A DNA stretch of 64,000 nt from Apostichopus japonicus (lineage: Eukaryota; Echinodermata; Holothuroidea; Aspidochirotida; Stichopodidae). The translations under genes were made by a program, and so were the position numbers. The notes below the pieces were generated by a model. The model saw only the letters and a list, made by a program, of their open reading frames with translations. It ran no database searches and had not been told where the DNA came from. The DNA lies in the NCBI RefSeq assembly GCF_037975245.1, contig NC_092572.1, positions 30,415,989 through 30,479,988 of the forward strand. The letters run 5' to 3'. This document shows, piece after piece, positions 15,380-29,139 of this stretch (the first letter of the stretch is position 1; each line of letters opens with the position of its first letter).

Positions 15380-17053
15380 GGTGTCGCACATTCGATTGAT
15401 TGGTGTCGAACATTCGAATGATCGGTGTCGAACATTTGATTGATTGGTGCCGAACGTTCGAATGATCTGTGTCGAACATTCGATTGATGGGTGTCATTCG
15501 ATTGATCGGTGTCGAACATTCGATTGATCGGTGTCGCACATCCGATTGATCGGTGTCGCACATTCGATTGATCGATGTCGCACATTCGATTGATCGGTGC
15601 CGCACATTCGATTGATGGGTGCCGAACATTCGAATGATCGGTGTCGAACATTTGATTGATTGGTGCCGAACATTCGAATGATCTGTGTCGAACATTCGAT
15701 TGATGGGTGTCATTCGATTGATCGGTGTCGAACATTCGATTGATCGGTGTCGCACATCCGATTGATCGGTGTCGCACATCCGATTGATCGGTGTCGCACA
15801 TTCGATTAATCGGTGCCGCACATTCGATTGATGGGTGCCGAACATTCGAATAATCGGATTCGAACATTCGATTGATGGGTGTCGAACATTCGATTGATCG
15901 GTATTGCACATTCGTTTGGTCGGTGTCGCATATTCGATTAATCGGTGCCGAACATTCGATTGATGGGTGCCGAACATTCGAATGATCGGTCTCGAACATT
16001 TGATTGATCGGTGCCGAACATTCGAATGATCTGTGTCGAACATTCGATTGATGGGTGTCATTCGATTGATCGGTGTCGAACATTCGATTGATGGTTGCCG
16101 AACATTCGAATAATCGGTGTCGAACATTCGATCGATGGGTGTCGAACATTCGAATGATCTGTGTCGAACATTCGATTGATGGGTGTCATTCGATTGATCG
16201 GTGTCGAACATTCGATTGATTGGTGTCGCACATCCGATTGATCGGTGTCGCACATTCGATTGATCGGTGTCGAACATTCGATTGATGGGTGCCGAACAAT
16301 CGAATAATCGGTGTCGAACATTCGATCGATTGGTGCCGAACATTCGAATGATCTGTGTCGAACATTCGATTGATGGGTATCATTCGATTGATCGGTGTCG
16401 AACATTCGATTGATGGGTGTCGAACATTCGATTAATGGGTTGCGAACATTCGATTGATTGGTGTCGCACATTCGATTGATCGGTACTGCACATTCGATTG
16501 ATTGGTGTCGAACATTCGATTGATGGGTGCCGAACATTCGAATGATCGGTGTCGCACATCAGATTGATCGGTATCATTCGATTCATCGGTGTCGAACATT
16601 CGATTGATGGGTGTCGAACATTCGATTAATGGGTTGCGAACATTCGATTGATCGGTGTCGAACATTCGATTGATCGGTATTGCACATTCGTTTGGTCGGT
16701 GTCGCATATTCGATTAATCGGTGCCGAACATTCGATTGATGGATGCCGAACATTCGAATGATCGGTCTCGAACATTTGATTGATTGGTGCCGAACATTTG
16801 AATGATCTGTGTGGAACATTCGATTGATGGGTGCCGAACATTCGAATGATCTGTGTCGAACATTTGATTGATTGGTGCCGAACATTCGAATGATCGGTGC
16901 CTCACATTCGATTGATAGGTGCCGAACATTCGATTGATAGGTGCCGAACATTCGAATGATCGGTGTCGAACATTCGATGGGTGTCGCACATCCGATTGAT
17001 CGGTGTCGAACATTCGATTAATCGATTGATTGGTGTCGCACATCCGATTGATC

Positions 17054-19542
17054 GGTGTCGCACTTTCGATTGATCGGTGTCGAACATTCGATTGATGGGT
17101 GCCGAACAATCGAATAATCGGTGTCGAACATTCGATTGATTGGTGCCGAACATTCGAATGATCTGTGTCGAACATTCGATTGATGGGTATCATTCGATTG
17201 ATCGGTGTCGAACATTCGATTGATGGGTGTCGAACATTCGATTAATGGGTTGCGAACATTCGATTGATCGGTGTCGAACATTCGATTGATCGGTATTGCA
17301 CATTCGTTTGGTCGGTGTCGCATATTCGATTAATCGGTGCCGAACATTCGATTGATGGATGCCGAACATTCGAATGATCGGTGTCGAACATTTGATTGAT
17401 TGGTGCCGAACATTCGAATGATCTGTGTGGAACATTCGATTGATGGGTGCCGAACATTCGAATGATCTGTGTGGAACATTTGATTGATTGGTGCCGAACA
17501 TTCGAATGATCGGTGCCTCACATTCGATTGATAGGTGCCGAACATTCGATTGATAGGTGCCGAACATTCGAATGATCGGTGTCGAACATTCGATGGGTGT
17601 CGCACATCCGATTGATCGGTGTCGCACATTCGATTAATCGGTGCCGCACATTCGATTGATGGGTGTCGAACATTCGATTGATGGGTGCCGAACATTCGAA
17701 TGATCGGTGTCGAACATTTGATTGATTGGTGCCGAACATTCGAATGATCTGTGTCGAACATTCGATTGATGGGTGTCATTCGATTGATCGGTGTCGAACA
17801 TTCGATTGATCGGTGTCGCACATCCGATTGATCGGTGTCGCACATCCGATTGATCGGTGTCGCACATTCGATTAATCGGTGCCGCACATTCGATTGATGG
17901 GTGCCGAACATTCGAATAATCGGATTCGAACATTCGATTGATGGGTGTCGAACATTCGATTGATCGGTATTGCACATTCGTTTGGTCGGTGTCGCATATT
18001 CTATTAATCGGTGCCGAACATTTGATTGATTGGTGCCGAACATTCGAATGATCTGTGTCGAACATTCGATTGATGGGTGTCATTCGATTGATCGGTGTCG
18101 AACATTCGATTAATCGGTGTCGCACATCCGATTGATCGGTGTCGCACATTCGATTGATCGGTGTCGCACATTCGATTGATTGGTGCCGAACATTCGATTG
18201 ATAGGTGTCGAACATTCGATCGATGGGTGCCGAACATTCGAATGATCTGTGTCGATCATTCGATTGATGGGTATCATTCGATTAATCGGTTTCGAACATT
18301 CGATTGATGGGTGTCGAACATTCGAATGATGGGTGTCGAACATTCGATTGATCGATGTCGCACATATCGATTGATGGGTGCCGAACATTTGAATGATCGG
18401 TGTCGAACATTCGATCGATGGGTGCCGAACATTCGAATGATCTGTGTCGAACATTCGATTGATGGGTATCATTCGATTGATCGGTTTCGAACATTCGATT
18501 GATCGGTGTCGAACATTCGATTGATGGGTGTCGAACATTCGATTGATCGGTACTGCACATTCGATTGATCGGTGTCGAACATTCGATTGATTGGTTTCGA
18601 ACATTCGATTGATGGGTGTCGCACATTCGATTGATCGGTGTCGAACATTCGATTGATCGGTGTCGCACATTCGATTGATCGGTACTGCACATTCGATTGA
18701 TCAGTGTCGAACATTCGAATGATCGGTGTCGAACATTCGATGGATGGGTGTCGCACATTCGATTGATCGGTGTCGCACATTCGATTGATCGGTGTCGAAC
18801 ATTCGATTGTTCGGTATTGCACATTCGATTAATCGGTGTCGAACATTCGATTGATGGGTGTCGCACATTCGATTGATCGGTACTGCACATTCGAATGATA
18901 GGTGTCGAACATTTGATTGATTGGTGCCGATCATCCGAATGATCATTCGATTGATCGGTGTCGAAACATTTGATTGATTGGTGTCGAACATTCGATTGAT
19001 TGGTGTCGCACATTCGATTGATTGGTGTCGAACATTCGAATGATCGGTGTCGAACATTTGATTGATTGGTGCCGAACGTTCGAATGATCTGTGTCGAACA
19101 TTCGATTGATGGGTGCCGAACATTCGATTAATCGGTGTCGAACATTCGATTGATTGGTGCCGAACATTCGAATAATCGGTGTCGAACATTCGATTGATTG
19201 GTGCCGAACATTCGAATGATCGGTGTCGAACATTCGATTGATGGGTGTCGCACATTCGATTGATCGGTGTCGCACATTCGATTGATTGTTGTCGCACATC
19301 CTATTGATCGGTGTCGCACATTCGAATAATCGGTGTCGAACATTCGATTGATTGGTGCCGAACATTTGATTGATCGGTGTCGAACATTCGATTGATGGGT
19401 GTCGCTCATTCGATTGATTGGTTCCGAACATTCGAATGATAGGTGTCGAACATTTGATTGATTGGTGCCGATCATCCGAATGATCATTCGATTGATCGGT
19501 GTCGAAACATTCGATTGATTGGTGTCGAACATTCGATTGATT
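17054..19542 (+). repeat. 2,489-bp block, subcopy 2a
   Basis: Equivalent of subcopy 1a shifted by 6,652 bp. It carries T at 18455, as in 1a, and the shared marks T18256, T18810 and T18971. Confidence 0.88.
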
Positions 19543-22031
19543 GGTGTCGCACTTTCGATTGATCGGTGTCGAACATTCGATTGATGGGTGCCGAACAATC
19601 GAATAATCGGTGTCGAACATTCGATTGATTGGTGCCGAACATTCGAATGATCTGTGTCGAACATTCGATTGATGGGTATCATTCGATTGATCGGTGTCGA
19701 ACATTCGATTGATGGGTGTCGAACATTCGATTAATGGGTTGCGAACATTCGATTGATCGGTGTCGAACATTCGATTGATCGGTATTGCACATTCGTTTGG
19801 TCGGTGTCGCATATTCGATTAATCGGTGCCGAACATTCGATTGATGGATGCCGAACATTCGAATGATCGGTGTCGAACATTTGATTGATTGGTGCCGAAC
19901 ATTCGAATGATCTGTGTGGAACATTCGATTGATGGGTGCCGAACATTCGAATGATCTGTGTGGAACATTTGATTGATTGGTGCCGAACATTCGAATGATC
20001 GGTGCCTCACATTCGATTGATAGGTGCCGAACATTCGATTGATAGGTGCCGAACATTCGAATGATCGGTGTCGAACATTCGATGGGTGTCGCACATCCGA
20101 TTGATCGGTGTCGCACATTCGATTAATCGGTGCCGCACATTCGATTGATGGGTGTCGAACATTCGATTGATGGGTGCCGAACATTCGAATGATCGGTGTC
20201 GAACATTTGATTGATTGGTGCCGAACATTCGAATGATCTGTGTCGAACATTCGATTGATGGGTGTCATTCGATTGATCGGTGTCGAACATTCGATTGATC
20301 GGTGTCGCACATCCGATTGATCGGTGTCGCACATCCGATTGATCGGTGTCGCACATTCGATTAATCGGTGCCGCACATTCGATTGATGGGTGCCGAACAT
20401 TCGAATAATCGGATTCGAACATTCGATTGATGGGTGTCGAACATTCGATTGATCGGTATTGCACATTCGTTTGGTCGGTGTCGCATATTCTATTAATCGG
20501 TGCCGAACATTTGATTGATTGGTGCCGAACATTCGAATGATCTGTGTCGAACATTCGATTGATGGGTGTCATTCGATTGATCGGTGTCGAACATTCGATT
20601 AATCGGTGTCGCACATCCGATTGATCGGTGTCGCACATTCGATTGATCGGTGTCGCACATTCGATTGATTGGTGCCGAACATTCGATTGATAGGTGTCGA
20701 ACATTCGATCGATGGGTGCCGAACATTCGAATGATCTGTGTCGATCATTCGATTGATGGGTATCATTCGATTAATCGGTTTCGAACATTCGATTGATGGG
20801 TGTCGAACATTCGAATGATGGGTGTCGAACATTCGATTGATCGATGTCGCACATATCGATTGATGGGTGCCGAACATTTGAATGATCGGTGTCGAACATT
20901 CGATCGATGGGTGCCGAACATTCGAATGATCTGTGTCGAACATCCGATTGATGGGTATCATTCGATTGATCGGTTTCGAACATTCGATTGATCGGTGTCG
21001 AACATTCGATTGATGGGTGTCGAACATTCGATTGATCGGTACTGCACATTCGATTGATCGGTGTCGAACATTCGATTGATTGGTTTCGAACATTCGATTG
21101 ATGGGTGTCGCACATTCGATTGATCGGTGTCGAACATTCGATTGATCGGTGTCGCACATTCGATTGATCGGTACTGCACATTCGATTGATCAGTGTCGAA
21201 CATTCGAATGATCGGTGTCGAACATTCGATGGATGGGTGTCGCACATTCGATTGATCGGTGTCGCACATTCGATTGATCGGTGTCGAACATTCGATTGTT
21301 CGGTATTGCACATTCGATTAATCGGTGTCGAACATTCGATTGATGGGTGTCGCACATTCGATTGATCGGTACTGCACATTCGAATGATAGGTGTCGAACA
21401 TTTGATTGATTGGTGCCGATCATCCGAATGATCATTCGATTGATCGGTGTCGAAACATTTGATTGATTGGTGTCGAACATTCGATTGATTGGTGTCGCAC
21501 ATTCGATTGATTGGTGTCGAACATTCGAATGATCGGTGTCGAACATTTGATTGATTGGTGCCGAACGTTCGAATGATCTGTGTCGAACATTCGATTGATG
21601 GGTGCCGAACATTCGATTAATCGGTGTCGAACATTCGATTGATTGGTGCCGAACATTCGAATAATCGGTGTCGAACATTCGATTGATTGGTGCCGAACAT
21701 TCGAATGATCGGTGTCGAACATTCGATTGATGGGTGTCGCACATTCGATTGATCGGTGTCGCACATTCGATTGATTGTTGTCGCACATCCTATTGATCGG
21801 TGTCGCACATTCGAATAATCGGTGTCGAACATTCGATTGATTGGTGCCGAACATTTGATTGATCGGTGTCGAACATTCGATTGATGGGTGTCGCTCATTC
21901 GATTGATTGGTTCCGAACATTCGAATGATAGGTGTCGAACATTTGATTGATTGGTGCCGATCATCCGAATGATCATTCGATTGATCGGTGTCGAAACATT
22001 CGATTGATTGGTGTCGAACATTCGATTGATT
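19543..22031 (+). repeat. 2,489-bp block, subcopy 2b
   Basis: Equivalent of subcopy 1b shifted by 6,652 bp. It carries the C at 20944 that is specific to b-type subcopies, together with T20745, T21299 and T21460. Confidence 0.88.
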
Positions 22032-22255
22032 GGTGTCGCACATTCGATTGATTGGTGTCGAACATTCGAATGATCGGTGTCGAACATTTGATTGATTGGT
22101 GCCGAACGTTCGAATGATCTGTGTCGAACATTCGATTGATGGGTGTCATTCGATTGATCGGTGTCGAACATTCGATTGATCGGTGTCGCACATCCGATTG
22201 ATCGGTGTCGCACATTCGATTGATCGATGTCGCACATTCGATTGATTGGTGCCGA

Positions 22256-22500
22256 ACATTGGAATGATCGGTGTCGAACATTCGATGGGTGTCGCACATC
22301 CGATTGATCGGTGCCGAACATTCGATTGATCTGTGTCGAACATTCGATTGATGGGTGTCATTCGATTGATCGGTGTCGCACATCCGATTGATCGGTGTCG
22401 CACATCCGATTGATCGGTGTCGCACATTCGATTGATCGGTGCCGCACATTCGATTGATGGGTGCCGAACATTCGAATAATCGGATTCGAACATTCGATTG
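22256..22500 (+). repeat. Junction satellite between domains
   Basis: Ordinary 22-bp units with a CATTGGAATG unit at 22257 and a shortened CATTCGATGGG unit near 22285. It matches the sequence following the related block at 41248, which suggests both junctions derive from one ancestral arrangement. Confidence 0.65.
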
Positions 22501-22953
22501 ATGGGTGTCGCACATTCGATTGATCGGTACTGCACATTCGATTGATCGGTGCCGAACATTCGATTGATCTGTGTCGAACATTCGATTGATGGGTGTCATT
22601 CGAATGATCGGTGCCTCACATTCGATTGATAGGTGCCGAACATTCGAATGATCGGTGTCGAACATTCGATGGGTGTCGCACATCCGATTGATCGGTGTCG
22701 CACATTCGATTAATCGGTGCCGCACATTCGATTGATGGGTGCCGAACATTCGAATAAACGGATTCGAATATTCGATTGATGGGTGCCGAACATTCGAATG
22801 ATCTGTGTCGAACATTTGATTGATTGGTGCCGAACATTCGAATGATCTGTGTCGAACATTCGATTGATGGGTATCATTCGATTGATCGGTGTCGAACATT
22901 CGATTGATTGGTGGTGTCGCACATTCGATTGATCGGTATTGCACATTCGTTTG
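22501..22953 (+). repeat. 453-bp tandem duplication, copy 1
   Basis: Repeats at 22954-23406. The length equals 17 units of 22 bp, three of 18 bp and one 25-bp unit. The 25-bp unit carries an extra GTG (GGTGGTGTCGC near 22911) and is found only in this copy's tail. The differences at the ends (GTACTGCA here, GTAGTGCA in copy 2) show the two copies are not identical. Confidence 0.8.
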
Positions 22954-23406
22954 ATGGGTGTCGCACATTCGATTGATCGGTAGTGCACATTCGATTGATC
23001 GGTGCCGAACATTCGATTGATCTGTGTCGAACATTCGATTGATGGGTGTCATTCGAATGATCGGTGCCTCACATTCGATTGATAGGTGCCGAACATTCGA
23101 ATGATCGGTGTCGAACATTCGATGGGTGTCGCACATCCGATTGATCGGTGTCGCACATTCGATTAATCGGTGCCGCACATTCGATTGATGGGTGCCGAAC
23201 ATTCGAATAAACGGATTCGAATATTCGATTGATGGGTGCCGAACATTCGAATGATCTGTGTCGAACATTTGATTGATTGGTGCCGAACATTCGAATGATC
23301 TGTGTCGAACATTCGATTGATGGGTGTCATTCGATTGATCGGTGTCGAACATTCGATTGATCGGTGTCGCACATCCGATTGATCGGTGTCGCACATTCAA
23401 TTGATC
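22954..23406 (+). repeat. 453-bp tandem duplication, copy 2
   Basis: Matches 22501-22910 at a 453-bp offset, including the TAAACGGATT unit (22755 and 23208) and the shortened CATTCGATGGG unit. Confidence 0.8.
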
Positions 23407-26400
23407 GGTGTCGAACATTCGATTGATGGTTGCCGAACATTCGAATAATCGGTGTCGAACATTCGATCGATGGGTGTCGAACATTCGAATGATCTGTGTC
23501 GAACATTCGATTGATGGGTGTCATTCGATTGATCGGTGTCGAACATTCGATTGATTGGTGTCGCACATCCGATTGATCGGTGTCGCACATTCGATTGATG
23601 GGTGTCGAACATTCGATTGATGGGTGCCGAACAATCGAATAATCGGTGTCGAACATTCGATTGATTGGTGCCGAACATTCGAATGATCTGTGTCGAACAT
23701 TCGATTGATGGGTATCATTCGATTGATCGGTGTCGAACATTCGATTGATGGGTGTCGAACATTCGATTAATGGGTTGCGAACATTCGATTGATTGGTGTC
23801 GCACATTCGATTGATCGGTACTGCACATTCGATTGATCTGTGTCGAACATTCGATTGATTGGTGTCGAACATTCGATTGATTGGTGCCGAACATTCGAAT
23901 AATCGGTGTCGCACATCCGATTGATCGGTATCATTCGATTCATCGGTTTCGAACATTCGATTGATCGGTGTCGAACATTCGATTGATGGGTGTCGAACAT
24001 TCGATTGATCGGTACTGCACATTCGATTGATCGGTGTCGAACATTCGATTGATTGGTGTCGAACATTCGATTGATGGGTGTCGCACATTCGATTGATCGG
24101 TGTCGAACATTCGATTGATCGGTGTCGCACATTCGATTGATCGGTACTGCACATTCGATTGATCGATGTCGAACATTCGATTGATTGGTGTCGAACATTC
24201 GATTGATGGGTGTCGCACATTCGATTGATCGGTAGTGCACATTCAATTGATCGGTGCCGAACATTCGATTGATGGGTGTCGCACATTCGATTGATCGGTA
24301 GTGCACATTCGATTGATCGGTGCCGAACATTCGATTGATCTGTGTCGAACATTCGATTGATGGGTGTCATTCGATTGATCGGTGTCGCACATCCGATTGA
24401 TCGGTGTCGCACATCCGATTGATCGGTGTCGCACATTCGATTGATCGGTGCTGCACATTCGATTGATGGGTGCCGAACATTCGAATAATCGGATTCGAAC
24501 ATTCGATTGATTGGTGTCGAACATTCGATTGATGGGTGTCGCACATTCGATTGATCGGTAGTGCACATTCGATTGATCGGTGCCGAACATTCGATTGATC
24601 TGTGTCGAACATTTGATTGATGGGTGTCATTCGAATGATCGGTGCCTCACATTCGATTGATAGGTGCCGAACATTCGATTGATCGGTGTCGAACATTCGA
24701 TGGGTGTCGCACATCCGATTGATCGGTGTCGCACATTCGATTAATCGGTGCCGCACATTCGATTGATGGGTGCCGAACATTCGAATAAACGGATTCGAAT
24801 ATTCGATTGATGGGTGCCGAACATTCGAATGATCTGTGTCGAACATTCGATCGATGGGTGTCGAACATTCGAATGATCTGTGTCGAACATTCGATTGATG
24901 GGTGTCATTCGATTGATCGGTGTCGAACATTCGATTGATTGGTGTCGCACATCCGATTGATCGGTGTCGCACATTCGATTGATGGGTGTCGAACATTCGA
25001 TTGATGGGTGCCGAACAATCGAATAATCGGTGTCGAACATTCGATTGATGGTGCCGAACATTCGAATGATCTGTGTCGAACATTCGATGGTGGGTATCAT
25101 TCGATTGATCGGTGTCGAACATTCGATTGATGGGTGTCGAACATTCGATTAATGGGTTGCGAACATTCGATTGATTGGTGTCGCACATTCGATTGATCGG
25201 TACTGCACATTCGATTGATCTGTGTCGAACATTCGATTGATTGGTGTCGAACATTCGATTGATGGGTGCCGAACATTCGAATAATCGGTGTCGCACATCC
25301 GATTGATCGGTATCATTCGATTCATCGGTTTCGAACATTCGATTGATCGGTGTCGAACATTCGATTGATGGGTGTCGAACATTCGATTGATCGGTGTCGA
25401 ACATTCGATTGATCGGTGTCGAACATTCGATTGATTGGTGTCGAACATTCGATTGATGGGTGTCGCGCATTCGATTGATCGGTGTCGAACATTCGATTGA
25501 TCGGTGTCGCACATTCGATTGATCGGTACTGCACATTCGATTGATCGGTGTCGAACATTCGAATGATCGGTGTCGAACATTCGATTGATCGGTATTGCAC
25601 ATTCGTTTGGTCGGTGTCGCATATTCGATTAATCGGTGCCGAACATTCGATTGATGGATGCCGAACATTCGAATGATCGGTCTCGAACATTTGATTGATT
25701 GGTGCCGAACATTCGAATGATCTGTGTCGAACATTCGATTGATGGGTGCCGAACATTCGAATGATCTGTGTCGAACATTTGATTGATTGGTGCCGAACAT
25801 TCGAATGATCGGTGCCTCACATTCGATTGATAGGTGCCGAACATTCGATTGATAGGTGCCGAACATTCGAATGATCGGTGTCGAACATTCGATGGGTGTC
25901 GCACATCCGATTGATCGGTGTCGCACATTCGATTAATCGGTGCCGCACATTCGATTGATGGGTGTCGAACATTCGATTGATGGGTGCCGAACATTCGAAT
26001 GATCGGTGTCGAACATTTGATTGATTGGTGTCGAACATTCGATTGATGGGTGTCGCACATTCGATTGATCGGTAGTGCACATTCGATTGATCGGTGCCGA
26101 ACATTCGATTGATCTGTGTCGAACATTCGATTGATGGGTGTCATTCGAATGATCGGTGCCTCACATTCGAATGATCGGTGCCGAACATTCGAATGATCGG
26201 TGTCGAACATTCGATGGGTGTCGCACATCCGATTGATCGGTGTCGCACATTCGATTAATCGGTGCCGCACATTCGATTGATGGGTGCCGAACATTCGAAT
26301 AAACGGATTCGAATATTCGATTGATGGGTGCCGAACATTCGAATGATCTGTGTCGAACATTTGATTGATTGGTGCCGAACATTCGAATGATTTGTGTCGA

Positions 26401-26884
26401 ACATTCGATTGATGGGTGTCATTCGATTGATCGGTGTCGCACATTCGATTGATCGGTGTCGAACATTCGATTGATGGTTGCCGAACATTCGAATAATCGG
26501 TGTCGAACATTCGATCGATGGGTGTCGAACATTCGAATTATCTGTGTCGAACATTCGATTGATGGGTGTCATTCGATTGATCGGTGTCGAACATTCGATT
26601 GATTGGTGTCGCACATCCGATTGATCGGTGTCGCACTTTCGATTGATCGGTGTCGAACATTCGATTGATGGGTGCCGAACAATCGAATAATCGGTGTCGA
26701 ACATTCGATTGATTGGTGCCGAACATTCGAATGATCTGTGTCGAACATTCGATTGATGAGTATCATTCGATTGATCGGTGTCGAACATTCGATTGATGAG
26801 TGTCGAACATTCGATGAATGGGTTGCGAACATTCGAATGATCGGTGTCGAACATTCGATTGATCGGTATTGCACATTCGTATGG
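23407..26884 (+). repeat. Mosaic satellite related to 2.9-5.8 kb
   Basis: Variant order matches the first 6 kb in pieces: 25149-25622 to 4504 onward (offset 20,645) and 25629-26382 to 5050 onward (offset 20,579). It contains several off-length units, such as TTGATGGTGCC near 25047 and CATTCGATGGTGGG near 25083, each of which breaks the 22-bp register. It looks older or less homogenised than the 8.9-22.3 kb domain. Confidence 0.7.
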
Positions 26885-27792
26885 TCGGTGTCGCATATTC
26901 GATTAATCGGTGCCGATCATTCGATTGATGGATGCCGAACATTCGAATGATCGGTCTCGAACATTTGATTGATTGGTGCCGAACATTCGAATGATCTGTG
27001 TCGAACATTCGATGGGTGTCGCACATCCGATTGATCGGTGTCGCACATTCGATTAATCGGTGCCGCACATTCGATTGATGGGTGTCGAACATTCGATTGA
27101 TGGGTGCCGAACATTCGAATGATCGGTGTCGAACATTTGATTGATTGGTGCCGAACATTCGAATGATCTGTGTCGAACATTCGATTGATGGGTGTCATTC
27201 GATTGATCGGTGTCGAACATTCGATTGATCGGTGTCGCACATCCGATTGATCGGTGTCGCACATCCGATTGATCGGTGTCGCACATTCGATTAATCGGTG
27301 CCGCACATTCGATTGATGGGTGCCGAACATTCGAATAATCGGATTCGAACATTCGATTGATGGGTGTCGAACATTCGAATGATCGGTATTGCACATCTGT
27401 TTGGTCGGTGTCGCATATTCTATTAATCGGTTCCGAACATTCGATTGATGGGTGCCGAACATTCGAATGATCTGTGTCGAACATTTGATTGATTGGTGCC
27501 GAACATTCGAATGATCTGTGTCGAACATTCGATTGATGGGTGTCATTCGATTGATCGGTGTCGAACATTCGATTGATCGGTGTCACACATCCGATTGATC
27601 GGTGTCGCACATTCGATTAATCGGTGCCGCACATTCGATTGATGGGTGCCGAACATTCGAATAAACGGATTCGAATATTCGATTGATGGGTGCCGAACAT
27701 TCGAATGATCTGTTTCGAACATTTGATTGATTGGTGCCGAACATTCGAATGATCTGTGTCGAACATTCGATTGATGGGTGTCATTCGATTGA
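26885..27792 (+). repeat. 908-bp tandem duplication, copy 1
   Basis: Repeats at 27793-28661. The length equals 38 units of 22 bp plus four of 18 bp. A recognisable shared mark is GCCGATCATTCGATTG near 26910 and 27818. Confidence 0.82.
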
Positions 27793-28661
27793 TCGGTGTC
27801 GCATATTCGATTAATCGGTGCCGATCATTCGATTGATGGATGCCGAACATTCCAATGATCGGTCTCGAACATTTGATTGATTGGTGCCGAACATTCGAAT
27901 GATCTGTGTCGAACATTCGATGGGTGTCGCACATCCGATTGATCGGTGTCGCACATTCGATTAATCGGTGCCGCACATTCGATTGATGGGTGTCGAACAT
28001 TCGATTGATGGGTGCCGAACATTCGAATGATCGGTGTCGAACATTTGATTGATTGGTGCCGAACATTCGAATGATCTGTGTCGAACATTCGATTGATGGG
28101 TGTCATTCGATTGATCGGTGTCGAACATTCGATTGATCGGTGTCGCACATCCGATTGATCGGTGTCGCACATCCGATTGATCGGTGTCGCACATTCGATT
28201 AATCGGTGCCGCACATTCGATTGATGGGTGCCGAACATTCGAATAATCGGATTCGAACATTCGATTGATGGGTGTCGAACATTCGAATGATCGGTATTGC
28301 ACATCTGTTTGGTCGGTGTCGCATATTCTATTAATCGGTGCCGAACATTCGATTGATGGGTGCCGAACATTCGAATGATCTGTGTCGAACATTTGATTGA
28401 TTGGTGCCGAACATTCGAATGATCTGTGTCGAACATTCGATTGATGGGTGTCATTCGATTGATCGGTGTCGAACATTCGATTGATCGGTGTCACACATCC
28501 GATTGATCGGTGTCGCACATTCGATTAATCGGTGCCGCACATTCGATTGATGGGTGCCGAACATTCGAATAAACGGATTCGAATATTCGATTGATGGGTG
28601 CCGAACATTCGAATGATCTGTTTCGAACATTTGATTGATTGGTGCCGAACATTCGAATGAT
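27793..28661 (+). repeat. 908-bp tandem duplication, copy 2
   Basis: Matches copy 1 until about 28661, where CTGTGTCGAA of copy 1 is replaced by CGGTGTCGCA. It has a private CATTCCAATG change near 27850. Confidence 0.8.
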
Positions 28662-29139
28662 CGGTGTCGCACATTCGATTGATCGGTTCTGCACATTCGA
28701 TTGATTGGTGTCGAACATTCGATTGATGGGTGTCGCAAATTCGATTATCGGTGTCGAACATTCGATTGATGGTTGTCGTACATTCGATTGATCGGTATTG
28801 CACATTCGTTTGGTCGGCCTCGCATATTTGAATAATCGGTGCCGAAAATTCGATTGATGGGTGCCGAACATTCGAATGATCTGTCTCGAACATTTGATTG
28901 ATCGGTGCCGAACATTCGAATGATCTGTGTCGAACATTCGATTGATGGTGTCATTCGATTGATCGGTGCCGAACATTCGAATGATCTGTGTCGAACATTC
29001 GATTGATGGTGTCATTCGATTGATCGGTGTCGAACATTCGATTGATCGGTGTCGCACATCCGATTGATCGGTGTCGCACATTCGATTGATCGGTGTCGAA
29101 CATCCGATTGATGGTTGCCGAACATTCGAATGATCGGTG

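Larger units (their letters stand above)
8952..15603 (+). repeat. 6,652-bp tandem duplication, copy 1
   Basis: Every variant block here recurs 6,652 bp downstream, and I saw no differences in the lines compared except close to the junction (near 15595 and 22247). The unit contains two 2,489-bp subcopies (10402-15379) plus flanks. The flanks total 1,674 bp, which decomposes into whole 22-bp units, seven 18-bp units and one 30-bp composite unit near 10370. Boundaries are set where flanking variants stop matching and could move by one or two monomers. Confidence 0.9.
15604..22255 (+). repeat. 6,652-bp tandem duplication, copy 2
   Basis: Directly abuts copy 1 and contains the same two 2,489-bp subcopies (17054-19542 and 19543-22031), including the base that distinguishes the second subcopy from the first. 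The match ends near 22247, where TGATCGGTGCC becomes TGATTGGTGCC and an ATTGGAATG unit follows. That ATTGGAATG unit recurs at 41248, 42544, 55213 and 56773. Confidence 0.9.
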
